Positions 17,464 through 29,000 are shown, numbered from the stretch's first letter. The stretch: DNA of 64,000 nucleotides from an uncultured Bacteroidales bacterium (GCA_944322585.1 CALUPB010000013.1:1-64000), one strand, 5' to 3'. Notes: generated from the sequence alone by a model not told the origin. Made by a program: numbers and translations.

Positions 17464-18981
17464 CTATTCCACAGGCTTAGGCTTCATCTGAGGGAAGAAC
17501 AGGACGTCCTGGATGGTAGGGGAGTTCGTCATGAACATGGTCAGACGGTCTATGCCCATTCCCATTCCGGATGTGGGCGGCATCCCGTATTCGAGGGCAC
17601 GCACGAAATCCATGTCGATATACATGGCTTCATCGTCACCGTGCTCCCGCTGCCTGAGCTGGTCCTGGAACCGTTCGAGCTGGTCGATAGGGTCGTTCAG
17701 CTCGCTGTATGCGTTGGCAAGCTCTTTCCCGCAGACGAAAAGCTCGAACCTTTCCGTGAGGGAAGGATTGCTGCGGTGTCTTTTTGTGAGTGGAGACATC
17801 GATACGGGATAGTCCGTAATGAATACGGGCTGGATCAGATTTTTCTCGCAATATTCCCCGAAGATGGCGTCTATCAGCTTCCCTTCGCCCATTTCCTTTG
17901 TGACAGGTACGTTCAGTCTGCCGCAGGTCTCCCTGAGCGCGGCTTCGTCCATTCCGGCGATGTCCACTCCCGCATATTCCTTTATGGCTTCGAGCATCGG
18001 CAGACGGCGGTAAGGCGGCCTGAAGTCCACGGTCCTGTCCCCGATGGTGACAACTGTCGTCCCGTGAAGCGTCATGGCTATCTTCTCGAGCATCTTCTCC
18101 GTAAACTCCATCATCCACATGTAGTCCTTGTATGCCACATATATTTCCATACAGGTGAATTCCGGATTGTGGGTCTTGTCCATCCCTTCGTTGCGGAAGT
18201 CCTTGGCAAATTCGTACACTCCGGAATACCCTCCGACAATCAGCCTTTTGAGGTACAGTTCGTTGGCTATACGGAGATAGAGCGGGATGTCGAGGGCGTT
18301 ATGGTGGGTGATGAACGGTCTGGCCGTGGCCCCTCCAGGTATCGGCTGCAGGATGGGTGTCTCGACTTCAAGGCATCCGGCCGCATTGAAATATTCCCTC
18401 ATGGTGGAGATGATCTGGCTCCGTTTAATGAACACGTCCCTGACTGACGGATTGACGATGAGATCAACGTACCTCTGCCTGTATTTCAGTTCCGGGTCGG
18501 TGAATGCATCATAGACCTCCCCGTCCTTTTCCTTGACGATAGGCAGCACCCGCAGCGACTTGCTCAGCACTGTCAGTTCCCTGGCATGTACGGAAAGCTG
18601 TCCTGTCTGGGTGTAGAATGCATACCCCCTGATGCCAATTATGTCGCCGATGTCGAGCAGTTTCTTGAAGACAGTGTTGTACATCGTCTTGTCTTCCCCA
18701 GGACATATTTCATCCCTCTTTATATATACCTGGATGCGGCCTGTCCCGTCCTGCAGCTCGATGAATGACGCCGCTCCCATAATCCTCCGGGACATTATCC
18801 TTCCGGCAATGACCACGTCCGTGAAATTGCCCTTCTCCGGGTCGTATCCGTCCTTTATCATCTGTGCCGAGGCGTTCACAGGGTACAGTGCGGCCGGGTA
18901 TGGCTCGATACCGAGTTCCCTGAGTTTCACGACTGCATCGCGCCTGTTCCTCTCCTGTTCGTTCAAGTCCAAATTTTCCAT
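17464..18981 (-). CDS. lysS: Lysyl-tRNA synthetase, class II
   Basis: A 505-residue class II synthetase that charges tRNA-Lys. The N-terminal OB-fold anticodon-binding domain (about 55-150) has [29 protein letters not shown]. The catalytic core shows motif 1 ([28 protein letters not shown]), motif 2 ([26 protein letters not shown]) and motif 3 near the C-terminus ([17 protein letters not shown]). The length is normal. It is a single-gene unit with its own promoter and convergent to the GDPD operon. Confidence 0.97.
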   Translation of the reverse strand: MENLDLNEQERNRRDAVVKLRELGIEPYPAALYPVNASAQMIKDGYDPEKGNFTDVVIAGRIMSRRIMGAASFIELQDGTGRIQVYIKRDEICPGEDKTMYNTVFKKLLDIGDIIGIRGYAFYTQTGQLSVHARELTVLSKSLRVLPIVKEKDGEVYDAFTDPELKYRQRYVDLIVNPSVRDVFIKRSQIISTMREYFNAAGCLEVETPILQPIPGGATARPFITHHNALDIPLYLRIANELYLKRLIVGGYSGVYEFAKDFRNEGMDKTHNPEFTCMEIYVAYKDYMWMMEFTEKMLEKIAMTLHGTTVVTIGDRTVDFRPPYRRLPMLEAIKEYAGVDIAGMDEAALRETCGRLNVPVTKEMGEGKLIDAIFGEYCEKNLIQPVFITDYPVSMSPLTKRHRSNPSLTERFELFVCGKELANAYSELNDPIDQLERFQDQLRQREHGDDEAMYIDMDFVRALEYGMPPTSGMGMGIDRLTMFMTNSPTIQDVLFFPQMKPKPVE

Positions 18982-18999
18982 AACAAATCAATTAGCCTG

Positions 19000-19007
19000 C
19001 AAAAATA
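19000..19007 (-). promoter_or_regulatory. -7 promoter element of lysS
   Basis: TATTTTTG on the minus strand matches TAnnTTTG exactly, 19 bases upstream of the lysS start, giving a very short leader. The -33 position 19 bases further up reads TATG, a weak match. Confidence 0.55.
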
Positions 19008-19102
19008 AGAATAACTCCCGTAATATCATAAAATTCTCTCCAGAATGGAAACGGAATGAATGCAGAAAGACCGCAGGGAAGGCATGACGGAACAACAGCG
19101 GA

Positions 19103-19133
19103 CCCCCGGAAGCCGTCAAAAAACTTCCGGGGG
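19103..19133 (-). terminator. Terminator of the protease/SusCD operon
   Basis: CCCCCGGAAG (19103-19112) and CTTCCGGGGG (19124-19133) form a perfect 10-bp GC-rich stem, 55 bases past the stop of the last gene of the minus-strand operon. The loop contains six T residues on the minus strand; no U-tract follows the stem. Confidence 0.65.
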
Positions 19134-19188
19134 CCCGGTTATCCATGTGGTTTGTCACTTCATGTCCGGAAATGCGGACATGGCCCGT

Positions 19189-19659
19189 CTACAGGAATCT
19201 GCGGCCTTCGGAGCCTGCCTTAGTGGCGGCCGCGTCAGGTGCGGACAGCACATCTTCAGGTATGGAAGTCCTCGTGTATATGCATACATCCGGCTCCACA
19301 GTCCCGCCGGCAGTCATTGTGAGGGTGTTGCCGCTATCGTCAATTTCATATGCATAGACGGCGTTGAGCGGCCTCCCGTCGCTGTATGTTCCGGAAAATG
19401 TCGACCCGTCAGCAGTGTATGTCCCGGAATATCTGACATATGCAGGAGTGACAACCTTTTCGTAAAGGGTGAAGTTCCCGTTGTCGGCAAGTTCCATATA
19501 TACTCCGAAATCTTTTCCCGGGGCAGTGCCGTTCCAGGATGTCAGCACCCATTCTCCAGCCAGTCCTTTGTCTACGGGAAGCGGTGAATTCTCTTTCGAA
19601 CATCCTGCAAGGAAGATGAACGGTAAGGTTGCAAGCAGTGTATAAATGTATTTTTTCAT
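19189..19659 (-). CDS. Lipocalin-like lipoprotein
   Basis: A 156-residue lipoprotein. I start it at the ATG at 19659, because MKKYIYTLLATLPFIFLAGC is a typical lipoprotein signal with Cys at residue 20, whereas the codons upstream give no signal. The mature part has the pattern of small Bacteroidetes lipocalin-like domains: GLAGEWVLTSWNG near the start, a middle beta hairpin (NGNFTLYEK), FSGTYSDGRPL, and DSGNTLTMTAGG. Such domains are eight-stranded barrels of unknown ligand. It is the last gene of the operon, 20 bases after the protease gene, and ends in a short basic tail. Role unknown; possibly a protease partner or inhibitor, which is speculation. Confidence 0.7.
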   Translation of the reverse strand: MKKYIYTLLATLPFIFLAGCSKENSPLPVDKGLAGEWVLTSWNGTAPGKDFGVYMELADNGNFTLYEKVVTPAYVRYSGTYTADGSTFSGTYSDGRPLNAVYAYEIDDSGNTLTMTAGGTVEPDVCIYTRTSIPEDVLSAPDAAATKAGSEGRRFL

Positions 19660-19679
19660 CTGATGTACAAATAAAATGT

Positions 19680-21722
19680 TTATAGCCAGCCGCCGCCAGT
19701 CCCGCCAGTCTCGCGGGCAATTACGGCGAATTCCTTGGTTACCTCGATTCCTCCCATTACAGTGTCGGATCCGGGCCTCTTCCCTCCCGCTATTGCCTTT
19801 ACGGTGATATGCGCCACACCTGGCCTGTTGCACCGTATCAGAAGCTTCCCGTCGGACATTTCAGGCTTTGCCGGCATGCCGAGCTTCTCGATGCCATCGT
19901 CCGAAACACTCACTTCGCGGTATGTGAGGTTTTCTGCTGAACCTCCGAAATACTGGGTCAGCACGATTGCCTGCATTTCATTTACCGGTATCTTCAGGCA
20001 CGGCGTACCCTCGATCTGCATGAGCAGCTGGTAAGCGTCGGCCAGGCCAGACCCCATTTTCCCGCGGTACTCCTCGAGCTGGAGCGTGGTGCCGCTCGTC
20101 TTCGAGCCTTCGAGCCGGGCTTCGATGTCGTTTACCGAGGTGAGAAGCATGGATATGAATTCATCGCGTGTGAATTTCTTGTTTTTCTGCAGAGCGTATG
20201 AAAGGCCGAGAGCAGCAACTCCGGATACATGAGGGCAGGCCATGGACGTACCCTGCATGTAGCCGTAGTCGGCATCGCTCACTTCCGACACAAGTGTAGA
20301 GAGTATTCCTGCCTTCTCCCCTCCGCTGTGTCCCGCCGTCTCTCCACCGGGAGCAGCTATGTTGCAGCCCGGGCCGTAGCAGGTATAGTAGGCTGGAAGC
20401 CCGTCTGGCCCGATGGCGGTCACTGATATGCAGTCGCTGTAGCCTCCCGGGAAATTGGAATGGGAGAGCCCCTCGTTGCCGGCGGCGAATATGGCTATGC
20501 CGCCACCGTCGGAAAACACGTCGGAAGTGTTGCCTCCGGTCTCATCGGAAGCCGGGGCCATGAAATAGTCAAGGGCTTCCCGTTCAAGAGGGGAGATGGC
20601 CCTGTAGTCCCTTTCCGATGTTATGCTCGTGTTTTCGTTGCCGTAGGAACACTGGATAATCGCGGCACCATGGTCGGCGGCATATTTGATGGCGTTGCAC
20701 ACTGCTTCGTCCGTGGTCCCGAGTCCGGCGGAGAACACCTGGCATGACATGATGCGCACTCCGTCGCCGTTACCGGTGCCGCCTGCCACACCTGCCACTC
20801 CGAGACCGTTGTTGTTGACTGCCGCCACTGTCCCGGCAACGTGTGTGCCGTGTCCGGAATCGCTCGTTTCCTGTCCGTATCTGTCCGTGCCTTTCTTGTC
20901 CCATGTGACAGGTCCGTTGTCAACGAAATTCCATCCGTGAATGTCCTGTCCTCCGTATTCAGCGGACGGCTCCGGATTGGTCCACATGTTGTCGGCAAGA
21001 TCCGGATGCGTATATTTGACGCCCTCATCCACAACGGCCACTATAACCCTGCTGTCACCCCCGGTGAGTTTCCATGCTTCGGCGACATTGATGTCAGCTC
21101 CGGCTCTGGATGTCTGCGACACGGCCTGGTCGGCATTGTTGATATAGTGCCACTGCCACAGCAGCTGGGGGTCGTTGAAGTCCGGCCTCACTATGGCTTT
21201 CGTCGGTACGGGAGCCCCGTCTTCTGTAAACGGTATGGCCTCTCCCGTGAAGCTCTGCTTCAGACGTGAATTGAACTGGACAGTTGTGATTTCAGCCACT
21301 GAAGCGAGCTTTTCCGCAGCCTCGTCGAGATCCTGCTCTTCGTTGAATCTCAGGATGTACCATCTGTGGAGTCCGGCCTTTCTCGTATTGGCCTCATACC
21401 GTTCCGAGACAGGGAATACCCTGCTGATGGAAACCGCATTTATCTCTTCCAGCACTTCATCGAGGGATTCTATGCCAGATCTTGCTGATCCGGATGCGGA
21501 GCGTGTAGTCACTCCCCGGCTGGCCGCCTCCTCTATGTACGGGATGGCGTCATCGTCGAACTTCGCGATAATGCTGCCGGGCGCTGCATTCCGGGATGTA
21601 TTGCATATCTTTTCCGATACTTCCGGAATGCCGCCCTCCACAGACGGTTCATGCAGGTTCCCGGCCGTACATGAGGCGAGCAGAATGGCTGCCGGTATCA
21701 GAAGTCTCTTCATGTATTTCAT
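19680..21722 (-). CDS. Subtilisin-family (S8) serine protease lipoprotein
   Basis: A 680-residue secreted protease. The signal ends ILLASC, so it is probably a lipoprotein with Cys near residue 18. Residues about 45-160 look like a prodomain (GSIIAKFDDDAIPYIEE... and the later hydrophobic HRWYILRF). The catalytic domain (about 205-575) carries the full triad: D232 in VVDEGV, H291 in GHGTHVAG and S493 in GTSMACPHVSG, with the oxyanion Asn416 in AAGNEG. A C-terminal beta domain (about 575-665) resembles an Ig-like module. The gene belongs to the long operon with SusC, SusD and large surface lipoproteins, so it likely cuts protein substrates outside the cell or in the periplasm, before or after import of peptides. 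Confidence 0.92.
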   Translation of the reverse strand: MKYMKRLLIPAAILLASCTAGNLHEPSVEGGIPEVSEKICNTSRNAAPGSIIAKFDDDAIPYIEEAASRGVTTRSASGSARSGIESLDEVLEEINAVSISRVFPVSERYEANTRKAGLHRWYILRFNEEQDLDEAAEKLASVAEITTVQFNSRLKQSFTGEAIPFTEDGAPVPTKAIVRPDFNDPQLLWQWHYINNADQAVSQTSRAGADINVAEAWKLTGGDSRVIVAVVDEGVKYTHPDLADNMWTNPEPSAEYGGQDIHGWNFVDNGPVTWDKKGTDRYGQETSDSGHGTHVAGTVAAVNNNGLGVAGVAGGTGNGDGVRIMSCQVFSAGLGTTDEAVCNAIKYAADHGAAIIQCSYGNENTSITSERDYRAISPLEREALDYFMAPASDETGGNTSDVFSDGGGIAIFAAGNEGLSHSNFPGGYSDCISVTAIGPDGLPAYYTCYGPGCNIAAPGGETAGHSGGEKAGILSTLVSEVSDADYGYMQGTSMACPHVSGVAALGLSYALQKNKKFTRDEFISMLLTSVNDIEARLEGSKTSGTTLQLEEYRGKMGSGLADAYQLLMQIEGTPCLKIPVNEMQAIVLTQYFGGSAENLTYREVSVSDDGIEKLGMPAKPEMSDGKLLIRCNRPGVAHITVKAIAGGKRPGSDTVMGGIEVTKEFAVIARETGGTGGGWL

Positions 21723-21770
21723 ATTTTAAACTTTGTTTACAATCACGATATCGTTTGAATGGTCTTGCAG

Positions 21771-24287
21771 TTACATTGCCGGTACCTTTTCTGCACCTGT
21801 CCGCACCAGCTCTCCCGAACCGGAGAGCCTTGCTGATCCGGCAGGCATGGCCGTCATTCTCGCATCAGCCTTCTTTACGGAAGGGGCGGATGCAGGGATA
21901 GGGTCTACAGCCAGGTTGATGGCCGGTTTTTCAGGGGTGCTGCCGCTTCCCGGCGACATCCCTGCGTCAGGGAGCTCCACATAGTTCTTTGGTGTAAAGC
22001 CTTTCAGGGCTGCTTTGCGGATGGCCGCTATGCGGGACAGGGCCGCACCTGAAATTGTGCCCAGGTCTTTGGCCGGGTCCACGAGGAGCATTTCGCCCAT
22101 CAGACTGTAGAGCGTGCTTGTCGAGCCTGTGTAGAGGAAATCGAAATAATAGTTTTCAGCCTCGTAGATCGGGGACCTCACGGCGTAAAGGTATCCGTCG
22201 GCCACAGCTCCGAAGAACATGTAATAGGTCTGTGAATAGTAGATGTAAAGGTCGTTGCTGTTGATGAACCCGATCATGACATCCTGTCCTTCATATACGT
22301 TGGAAACGTTTGCAGGGCCGACTGAAAGGCCTATGGCTCCGTTGTATCCTGTGAATACGCTGGATCCCGGCATGTAGCCTCCTATCAGGTCGCCGCCCTC
22401 GTCGAACTCGATGCCGGAGAGCCCACTGATGTTGAGGAGGGTGACGTTGCTTTCACTCAGCTCTTCGTTGACCGAGATACGCACATCCCCTATCTTGCGC
22501 CTTACAGGTTCTTCATCCACGAAGTTGAAGGCATAGTAGTTCCATGTCTTGTAGTCAGGCGTCTCTTCCGTGCTGGTGAGGTCGGCGAGGGAAGGCTGCT
22601 GGTCTTCGGACAGGAAATCTTCATAATAGAACACTTCCTTGCCAGGGTCGAATGTGCCGTCGGTGCTCTCCGTAGCTGTGGATGTTTTGGTTATGAAGCC
22701 GTTGGAAGCCCTGACGACAAGCGTATAGTCACTGCCTCCGTTGAGGTCTTTCAGCAGTACGCTGAAATGTCCGTTGTTCAGTTCCTCCAGTTCCTTATCC
22801 GTGAAGTCTGTGCCTTCGCTGTCAAGGACAGCGTCCAGATCCTTGTTGTTCAGCCTTGATGAACGGAAAAGGCCGTAGGTCAAGGATTCTATATCTTCTC
22901 CGTACGCGTAGAATTTCACGGAGTTTTCGGAGTTGAAACCCTGTCCCTCGAATTCTTTCGTGTGTTCGAGCCCGAAAGTCAGTATTACCGGTCTGGTCTC
23001 GCCGGCCGCGACATATCCGAAAGGAATGAATGCGTACGCACGCATCACATTGTCTTCATCGTAGACGCAGCCTACGAGAGTATATTTGCCGGTCCCTTTT
23101 TCGAAGTCCTCGATCCGGATGACGTTTTCTGATGTTGTCACGTCTATTGTGGCATCGAACTGGCGGGAGATATCCATATCCTGGGCCTGGATGCTTGCGG
23201 AACCGTCATTGAGCGTGCCCTCGAAGATGGAGTAGCCGAATTTCCTGACATCGGCCCCGAACCTGGCCGTGATGTCCACGGCTCCGTCGGAAGGTTCGCT
23301 TTTGCTGAGGGTGGCGCTGTAGTCTTTCTCTACTGTGCCCGGCATCATGATCCGGAGCATCCCGTCCCTGTTGCCGTAATAGTATGAGCCGGCGTTGTTG
23401 CTCATTTCGATAAGGATACTCTGGGCAGGGAATGTGATGATCCCGTCCTCGAATGTGCCGTACTGGTTGGCGGAGGCGTCCATCGAGAAATTGTCCTCCA
23501 CGCTGGAAGCTATCCTGAGTTCCCCGTCTTCCGTCATGAGGGTCAGGCCTGTGGACTGGTAAGGTATCCATACCTTTTCAGGGTCGGTCGCATCCACCGT
23601 AGTCCATACGTTCCTCCCGGTGTAGTTGATTGAGGCACTGCTGCCTGCAAAATCCTTCATAAGCGCGTCCCCGTACACCTTCATCCTGTAAAATCCTGGT
23701 TTCCCGTCTCTCTGATATATCTCCACTTCCACTTCAGGGTAAGGATTGTAGTCCGGCGTGTTCAGCGAGTACATGTCGCATATTACATTGTCGCGCCACT
23801 TGCCTTTGGTTTCACCGTTCGGCCCTGTCACGAGGGTCCAGTCGGCACGGACCACCGAGATTGAGAGGGTGGTGGACCGCTTGCCGTAGACTGACACATA
23901 TTTCGGATCCTCTATGCGGATGACGCAGGAATATTCCTTGCCTTCCTCGGCCTTGTCGAATGACACTGTGAATTCCGTCTCTTTCTCCCCCGGCCCGAAC
24001 ACTATCGGATCCAGTTCGAATATGCCTTCTTCGCTGGACTCAACGACCACCGGGACCAGTATGGCGTCGGTGTCCCTGGTGCGGCAGATGGTGTATGTGG
24101 CCTCAGTCGCCTCGGAAGGGAGGAGATCCAGTTCCGTAGCTGTGGTCTGGTTAGGGAAATATACCCCGTAGTTGTCCGGATCTTCTTCTTCTCCGGGGGT
24201 ATAGACAGGTTCTTCCGCACATCCCGCGGACAGGAGCGCAAGTACAGAAACTGCCAGTATATGTATTGTTGTCTTAACTGTTCTCAT
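21771..24287 (-). CDS. Large surface lipoprotein of unknown function
   Basis: An 838-residue lipoprotein; the signal ends VSVLALLSAGC (Cys near residue 23). The first domain (about 35-150) resembles Calx-beta-like modules: EATYTICRTRDTDAILVPVVVESSEEGIFELDPIVFGPGEKETEFTVSF in outline. The remainder is beta-rich, acidic and aromatic, with no enzyme motif that I recognise. The extreme C-terminus (about 770-838) is a Pro/Ala/Ser-rich low-complexity tail. It lies 26 bases after the SusD gene and 49 before the protease gene, the place where such loci usually encode a ligand-binding surface protein. Substrate unknown; a protein-binding role fits the protease next door but is inferred only. Confidence 0.65.
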   Translation of the reverse strand: MRTVKTTIHILAVSVLALLSAGCAEEPVYTPGEEEDPDNYGVYFPNQTTATELDLLPSEATEATYTICRTRDTDAILVPVVVESSEEGIFELDPIVFGPGEKETEFTVSFDKAEEGKEYSCVIRIEDPKYVSVYGKRSTTLSISVVRADWTLVTGPNGETKGKWRDNVICDMYSLNTPDYNPYPEVEVEIYQRDGKPGFYRMKVYGDALMKDFAGSSASINYTGRNVWTTVDATDPEKVWIPYQSTGLTLMTEDGELRIASSVEDNFSMDASANQYGTFEDGIITFPAQSILIEMSNNAGSYYYGNRDGMLRIMMPGTVEKDYSATLSKSEPSDGAVDITARFGADVRKFGYSIFEGTLNDGSASIQAQDMDISRQFDATIDVTTSENVIRIEDFEKGTGKYTLVGCVYDEDNVMRAYAFIPFGYVAAGETRPVILTFGLEHTKEFEGQGFNSENSVKFYAYGEDIESLTYGLFRSSRLNNKDLDAVLDSEGTDFTDKELEELNNGHFSVLLKDLNGGSDYTLVVRASNGFITKTSTATESTDGTFDPGKEVFYYEDFLSEDQQPSLADLTSTEETPDYKTWNYYAFNFVDEEPVRRKIGDVRISVNEELSESNVTLLNISGLSGIEFDEGGDLIGGYMPGSSVFTGYNGAIGLSVGPANVSNVYEGQDVMIGFINSNDLYIYYSQTYYMFFGAVADGYLYAVRSPIYEAENYYFDFLYTGSTSTLYSLMGEMLLVDPAKDLGTISGAALSRIAAIRKAALKGFTPKNYVELPDAGMSPGSGSTPEKPAINLAVDPIPASAPSVKKADARMTAMPAGSARLSGSGELVRTGAEKVPAM

Positions 24288-24312
24288 ATAGTCGAATATA
24301 TATTAAAGCCGG

Positions 24313-25986
24313 TTATCCTCTCCACAGATCCACGAGACCCGACGGGTCCGGGTTGTTCTGCGAGGCGATGACAGGGTTGTTCTGTGTCTCTCCCCGTGTG
24401 ATCACGATGTTCCAGTACGGGGCCCTCCCGTCCACGTTCAGCCTGTATGACGCAGGCGCATTGGTACCGACATAGCCGCGTCTGGTGGATATGTCAAGGC
24501 GTTTCATGTCGTACATGACTATGCCTTCTCCCCAGAATTCAATCCTTTTCTGGAGCATGAGCTCATTGATGAATGATTCCAGATTGCCTGCACGGGAGGT
24601 GCAGTCGTAGCCGTTGCCGTCTGCGGAGGATATCCTGTAGGAGTTCATGAAATCGTTCAGCAGCCTTATGCCCCCGGCAAGATCCCCTGCCTGGGCCCTG
24701 GCCTCCGCTTCGATGAAATACATCTCCTCTACCCTCATGCAGCAGTGGTCGGCGGCCCCTCCGACGGAGAAGCTTTCATATGCCCCCTGTGCCGGTCTGA
24801 ACTTGATGTTCGCATAGTCTGCAAGCTCTTCCGAGAAATATTCGTCGGCATCGTCCCTGCAGCTCTTGTATTCGTAGCTGTTCCTGTCCGGATCGAGCCA
24901 TGAATGGCGGCGGAAGTCGCGGGTGTCGATACTGTTGTACAGGTTTCGGTTGATGCCTCTGCCTGCATGGTATTCCGACCATTCGTTCTCGCAGCTCATG
25001 TGTGCGGTGAAACAGAAGAGATTGGAGACACTTTCGCTCGGCAGGGCAAGCCCCCATATCCAGGCGTTGTTGGAAGTGGCGTTGTTGAAGCCGTTGTCCG
25101 GATCTTCCCACTGCTCCTGGGTGAGAGGTGTGCATCCGCTCGTGGTGATGGCAAGACGGGCATAGTCGGCGGCCTTGGTGTAGGCTTCCTTGGATTCCGC
25201 CTCGGACCCCGCATCGGCGAATGCTGTACCCCTTTCGAGCCATGCACGGGCCTTCATTCCGTAGACGAATGCCAGGCTGATGGTGTACTTGTCCGGTGCG
25301 GTATAATATTCAAGCAACTGCTCCGCCATGTCGAGATCTGGGAATATGACCTGGTTGTAGATGTCATTCACTTTTGCCCGCGGGTTGTTCTTGGCCTGAG
25401 CCTCGGATGTCTCCGGGAGTACGATCGGCACGCCGAGGCCGAGCAGTGATTCCGGCACTTCATATCCATCCACTCCCTTGACGGGCTTCGCCTCATAAAG
25501 CCTTACGAGATCGAAATAGAACATGGCCCGGTAGGCGTATGCAAAACCGAGATAGCTCCTTTCATCCGATCCGAGGGCGGAGAGGTCGGATGCGTCTATC
25601 TGGCTTATGACACTGTTGGCCATCATTATCCATGTGTAATATGTGTTCCATGTCAATGCCCCTACGGCGTAGTCAGAGCCAAGGGATACGTTTGTACCCC
25701 ACTGTGTGAACCAGTCGTAGCCTATGTTCCCGGTCACGACTATGTCTCCTGTCATCGAGTCGGTGGCAAGATGTATTGCCGGCAGCGAAAAGTCCCAGCC
25801 TGCACCCTGGTTCGCGTATCCTGTCGAACCGGCCTGTACCAGGGCAGCAGGTATGCCACGGATAGTGGTTTCGAGCGAGACATAGCGGTCGGTCACTACA
25901 TCCGTAGGCGTCGCCTCCTGGATACATCCGTCCAGAAGAAGGCAGGAGGACATGGCCGCAACCGTCATTTTAAAGATATTGTTCAT
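24313..25986 (-). CDS. SusD/RagB-family lipoprotein of the protease operon
   Basis: A 557-residue SusD-like protein, signal ending SCLLLDGC (Cys near residue 21). Helical TPR-like segments follow, including YLGFAYAYRAMFYFDLVRLYEA (the conserved SusD helix) and MRVEEMYFIEAEARAQAGDLAGGIRLLNDFM. The C-terminal QKRIEFWGEGIVMYDMKRLDI is the usual RR-E-x-x-x-EG-x-R region. It would cap the SusC channel encoded 26 bases upstream. RagB, the best studied peptide-binding member of this family, is a reasonable analogue given the protease in the same operon, although I cannot assign ligand specificity from sequence. Confidence 0.92.
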   Translation of the reverse strand: MNNIFKMTVAAMSSCLLLDGCIQEATPTDVVTDRYVSLETTIRGIPAALVQAGSTGYANQGAGWDFSLPAIHLATDSMTGDIVVTGNIGYDWFTQWGTNVSLGSDYAVGALTWNTYYTWIMMANSVISQIDASDLSALGSDERSYLGFAYAYRAMFYFDLVRLYEAKPVKGVDGYEVPESLLGLGVPIVLPETSEAQAKNNPRAKVNDIYNQVIFPDLDMAEQLLEYYTAPDKYTISLAFVYGMKARAWLERGTAFADAGSEAESKEAYTKAADYARLAITTSGCTPLTQEQWEDPDNGFNNATSNNAWIWGLALPSESVSNLFCFTAHMSCENEWSEYHAGRGINRNLYNSIDTRDFRRHSWLDPDRNSYEYKSCRDDADEYFSEELADYANIKFRPAQGAYESFSVGGAADHCCMRVEEMYFIEAEARAQAGDLAGGIRLLNDFMNSYRISSADGNGYDCTSRAGNLESFINELMLQKRIEFWGEGIVMYDMKRLDISTRRGYVGTNAPASYRLNVDGRAPYWNIVITRGETQNNPVIASQNNPDPSGLVDLWRG

Positions 25987-26011
25987 ATACGTATTGTCTT
26001 TTTGTCAGTCA

Positions 26012-29000
26012 TTAGAACTGGAGGTTTATTCCTCCGGAAATTGTCCTTACAGGAGAATATCCTGCCTGTGTCGTCGATCCGCTGTAGGAGAATCTCGGGT
26101 CGAATCCCCGTCTCCCGGACCAGTAGCATACATTTTCACAGGCCAGATAGATCCTGACGCTTTCGACTTTGATTTTCTGCGTTATTTTTGACGGGATTGT
26201 ATATCCGAAATTGATGTTCTGCAGATTCAGGTAGCTTGCATCCATCAGGAACCTGTCGGAATTGGCGTTCTGGTTCAGGTCTTCATACTGGAGTCTCGGT
26301 ATGTCGGATGATGTGTTCGTGGAGCTCCATGCGTTCAGGATGTCCTTGTGCCAGTTCATTCCCGTGCTTCTGTTGGCGGGGGAGTACATTGCTGCGGCAT
26401 ATCCGGAATCGTATGCGAGTCCTCCTATCTGGTAGGTGAAAGCGATGCTGAAGTCGAAACCATAGAAACTGAGGCTTGTCCCGAATCCTCCGTACAGGTC
26501 CGGTATCGGGTTCCCGCACAGGAAATCGTCTGCCTTTTCGTAGTCCGTAGTGGTCTTGAGATTGCCGTTTTCGTCAGTTTCATTGACATACCACATGGAA
26601 AGCCCCTCGTCCGACACACCTGCATATTTCGGCATGTAGAAAGTGTACATGGGCAGTCCTTCTCCGTAGAATGACGTTCCGCTGACATAACCGTAATAGC
26701 CTTCCACTTCGGTGGTGCGGCGTTCTTCCGGCAGCATCGTTATCTTGTTGCGCAGATGCGTCATGTTGAGATTGATGTCCCACTGCAGCCTTTCGGTGCG
26801 TACCGGGGTGAAGTTAAGTTCCAGCTCGATGCCGCTGTTGCGCATGTCTCCGACATTGGCATAATATGAAGAATATCCCATGGACGGGGCTACCGGGAAT
26901 GCGAACAGCATGTCGGTGGTGCTGCGCAGGAAGTATTCGAACCCTCCGAAGATGCGTCCGCGCAGGAGTCCGAACTCGATACCGGTGTTGAAGTTGGAGT
27001 TGGTCTCCCAGGTGATGTTTTCGGCTCCCTTGCTGTTGAAGACGGTTGACACCTCCCCGTTGGCGTTTTCGATGGTGTAGGTGTCCTTGTACCGGAAGTT
27101 GCCGATGTTGTCGTTACCCTGGGAACCGATGGAAGCCTTGAATTTCAGGTTGTCAAGCCAGTTGCGGCTGACTTCCATGAAAGGCTCGTCGGTAATGTTC
27201 CATGCGGCTCCGAGCGACCAGAAGTTGCCCCACCTGTGGCTCGGGTGGAATCTTGACGATGCGTCGCGGCGGAAGGACGCGGAGAAGAAATATTTGTCGG
27301 ACCAGTCGTACATCGCCCTTGCGAAATATCCCTCGTTGAAGTACTCCACCCTGTAGGAATTGGCGTTCTGCCCGTCGATGATCGCGCCGGCAAGTTCGTT
27401 GTTGTCCTGGGTGAGCATGTGGTTCTTGCTTGCGGACAGGGCGTATGTAGTCGCACTGTAATATTCGTGACCCACCATCACGTTGATGTTGTGTCTGCCG
27501 ATCTGGCGGGTGTAGTTCAGTATCTGCTGTGTATTGAATTCAAGCTGCCTCGAATGTCCTTTGGAAACAAGTCCCTCCTCGCTGGCAAACTGTCCGAAAT
27601 AAGGGTTGTAGACACTTGTCGAGCGGGTTTCGTCAAGGGAAACACCGGCATTCACGGTGAACTTGAAATGTCTGAGGAATGAGATGTCGAAATATCCGGT
27701 GCCGTTGAATGCGTTGCCTTCCGCCTCATTGGTGTTCAGCTGGTTCTCGGACACCGCATTGCTGTTGGTGAACAGGGCCCTTTCCATTCCGGCATAGCTT
27801 CCGTAGTCGTACATCATGATCCCGTCCCCGTTATAGAGGATGTTCCCGTTGCCGTCCCTCATGTACAGCGGATAGATGGGACCTATGGTAGAGGTGTAGG
27901 CAAATATGTTCCCGGAGCTGTTGCTGGCTCCGCTGTCGTCTATCTGGTTGTACCTGAACCTCGCGTATGTGGCATTGACACCCATTTTCAGCCATTTCTT
28001 GGCATCGTAATCCACCTTTATCCTGGCGGTGATCCTTTCCATGTCGGAGTTGTCCACTATACCCTGGTCGTTGAGATATCCGAGAGACGCATAGACGGAT
28101 GTCTTGTCACCCGTGCCTCCTATGCTGAGGTTGTATTCCTGGCGCAGAGAGTTCCTGTAGGCCTCTTCAGTCCAGTTGTCGGGCTGTATATAATATTCCT
28201 CCCCGGCATAGACGAGCCGTCTTCCGAGGGTGGCGGCCGGATTTACCTTGCCGTTGACTCCTATGAACTGCTGCCCGTCCGGGACATTGTAGACCTGGTA
28301 TCCGAGCCCTCCTTCGGCAGCCGGGGCGGTAAGGTTCTGATTGGCCATGTTGTGGGCCTCGGTTGCGCTCATCCCCGAATCCAGATAATAGTTCCGCAGA
28401 GCGGAGTAGTGGAGTTCATAGAACTGCGCCGGATCGGTGATGTATTCATAGTCTTTGGCTGCACGCGAATTGACTCCCCATTTGGCATCGAAGGTTATTA
28501 CGGCTTCCCTGGACTTGGCTTTCTTTGTCGTGACCATCACGACTCCGTTTGCACCCCTCGCTCCGTAGAGGGCATTGGATGCGGCGTCCTTGAGGACTGT
28601 GATGCTTTCGATATCATTCGGGTTGATGTTGTTGAGGTCGCCGGAATACGGCATCCCGTCCACGACCCAGAGCGGGTCGTTGCCTGCGTTGAGGGAACTG
28701 AAGCCCCTTATGCGTACGGAAGGGCTTGACCCCGGCTGTCCTGAGGATGTGGCTATCTGGACTCCGGCCACCTTGCCGGCCAGGGACTGGGCCACGTTGG
28801 ACTGCTGTCTCTTGGAGATGTCATCGGACTTGATGACAGCGGCGGAACCGGTGAAGGCCTCCTTTTTGGCGGTACCGAATGCCACCACGATTATCTCGTC
28901 AAGTTCCTGGGTGTCCTCTTCGAGCACGATGTCGATGCGTGAGCGGCCTCCCACTGCAATTTCCTGTGGCACATAGCCCATGATGGAGACATACAGAGTC

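Noticed and set aside
17443..18447. 334-codon open frame on the plus strand
   Set aside because: Antisense to lysS, which has all class II motifs.
19189..19833. Longer reading of the lipocalin-like gene from 19833
   Set aside because: The upstream codons overlap the protease gene and encode a basic, non-signal sequence; the lipoprotein signal starts at 19659.
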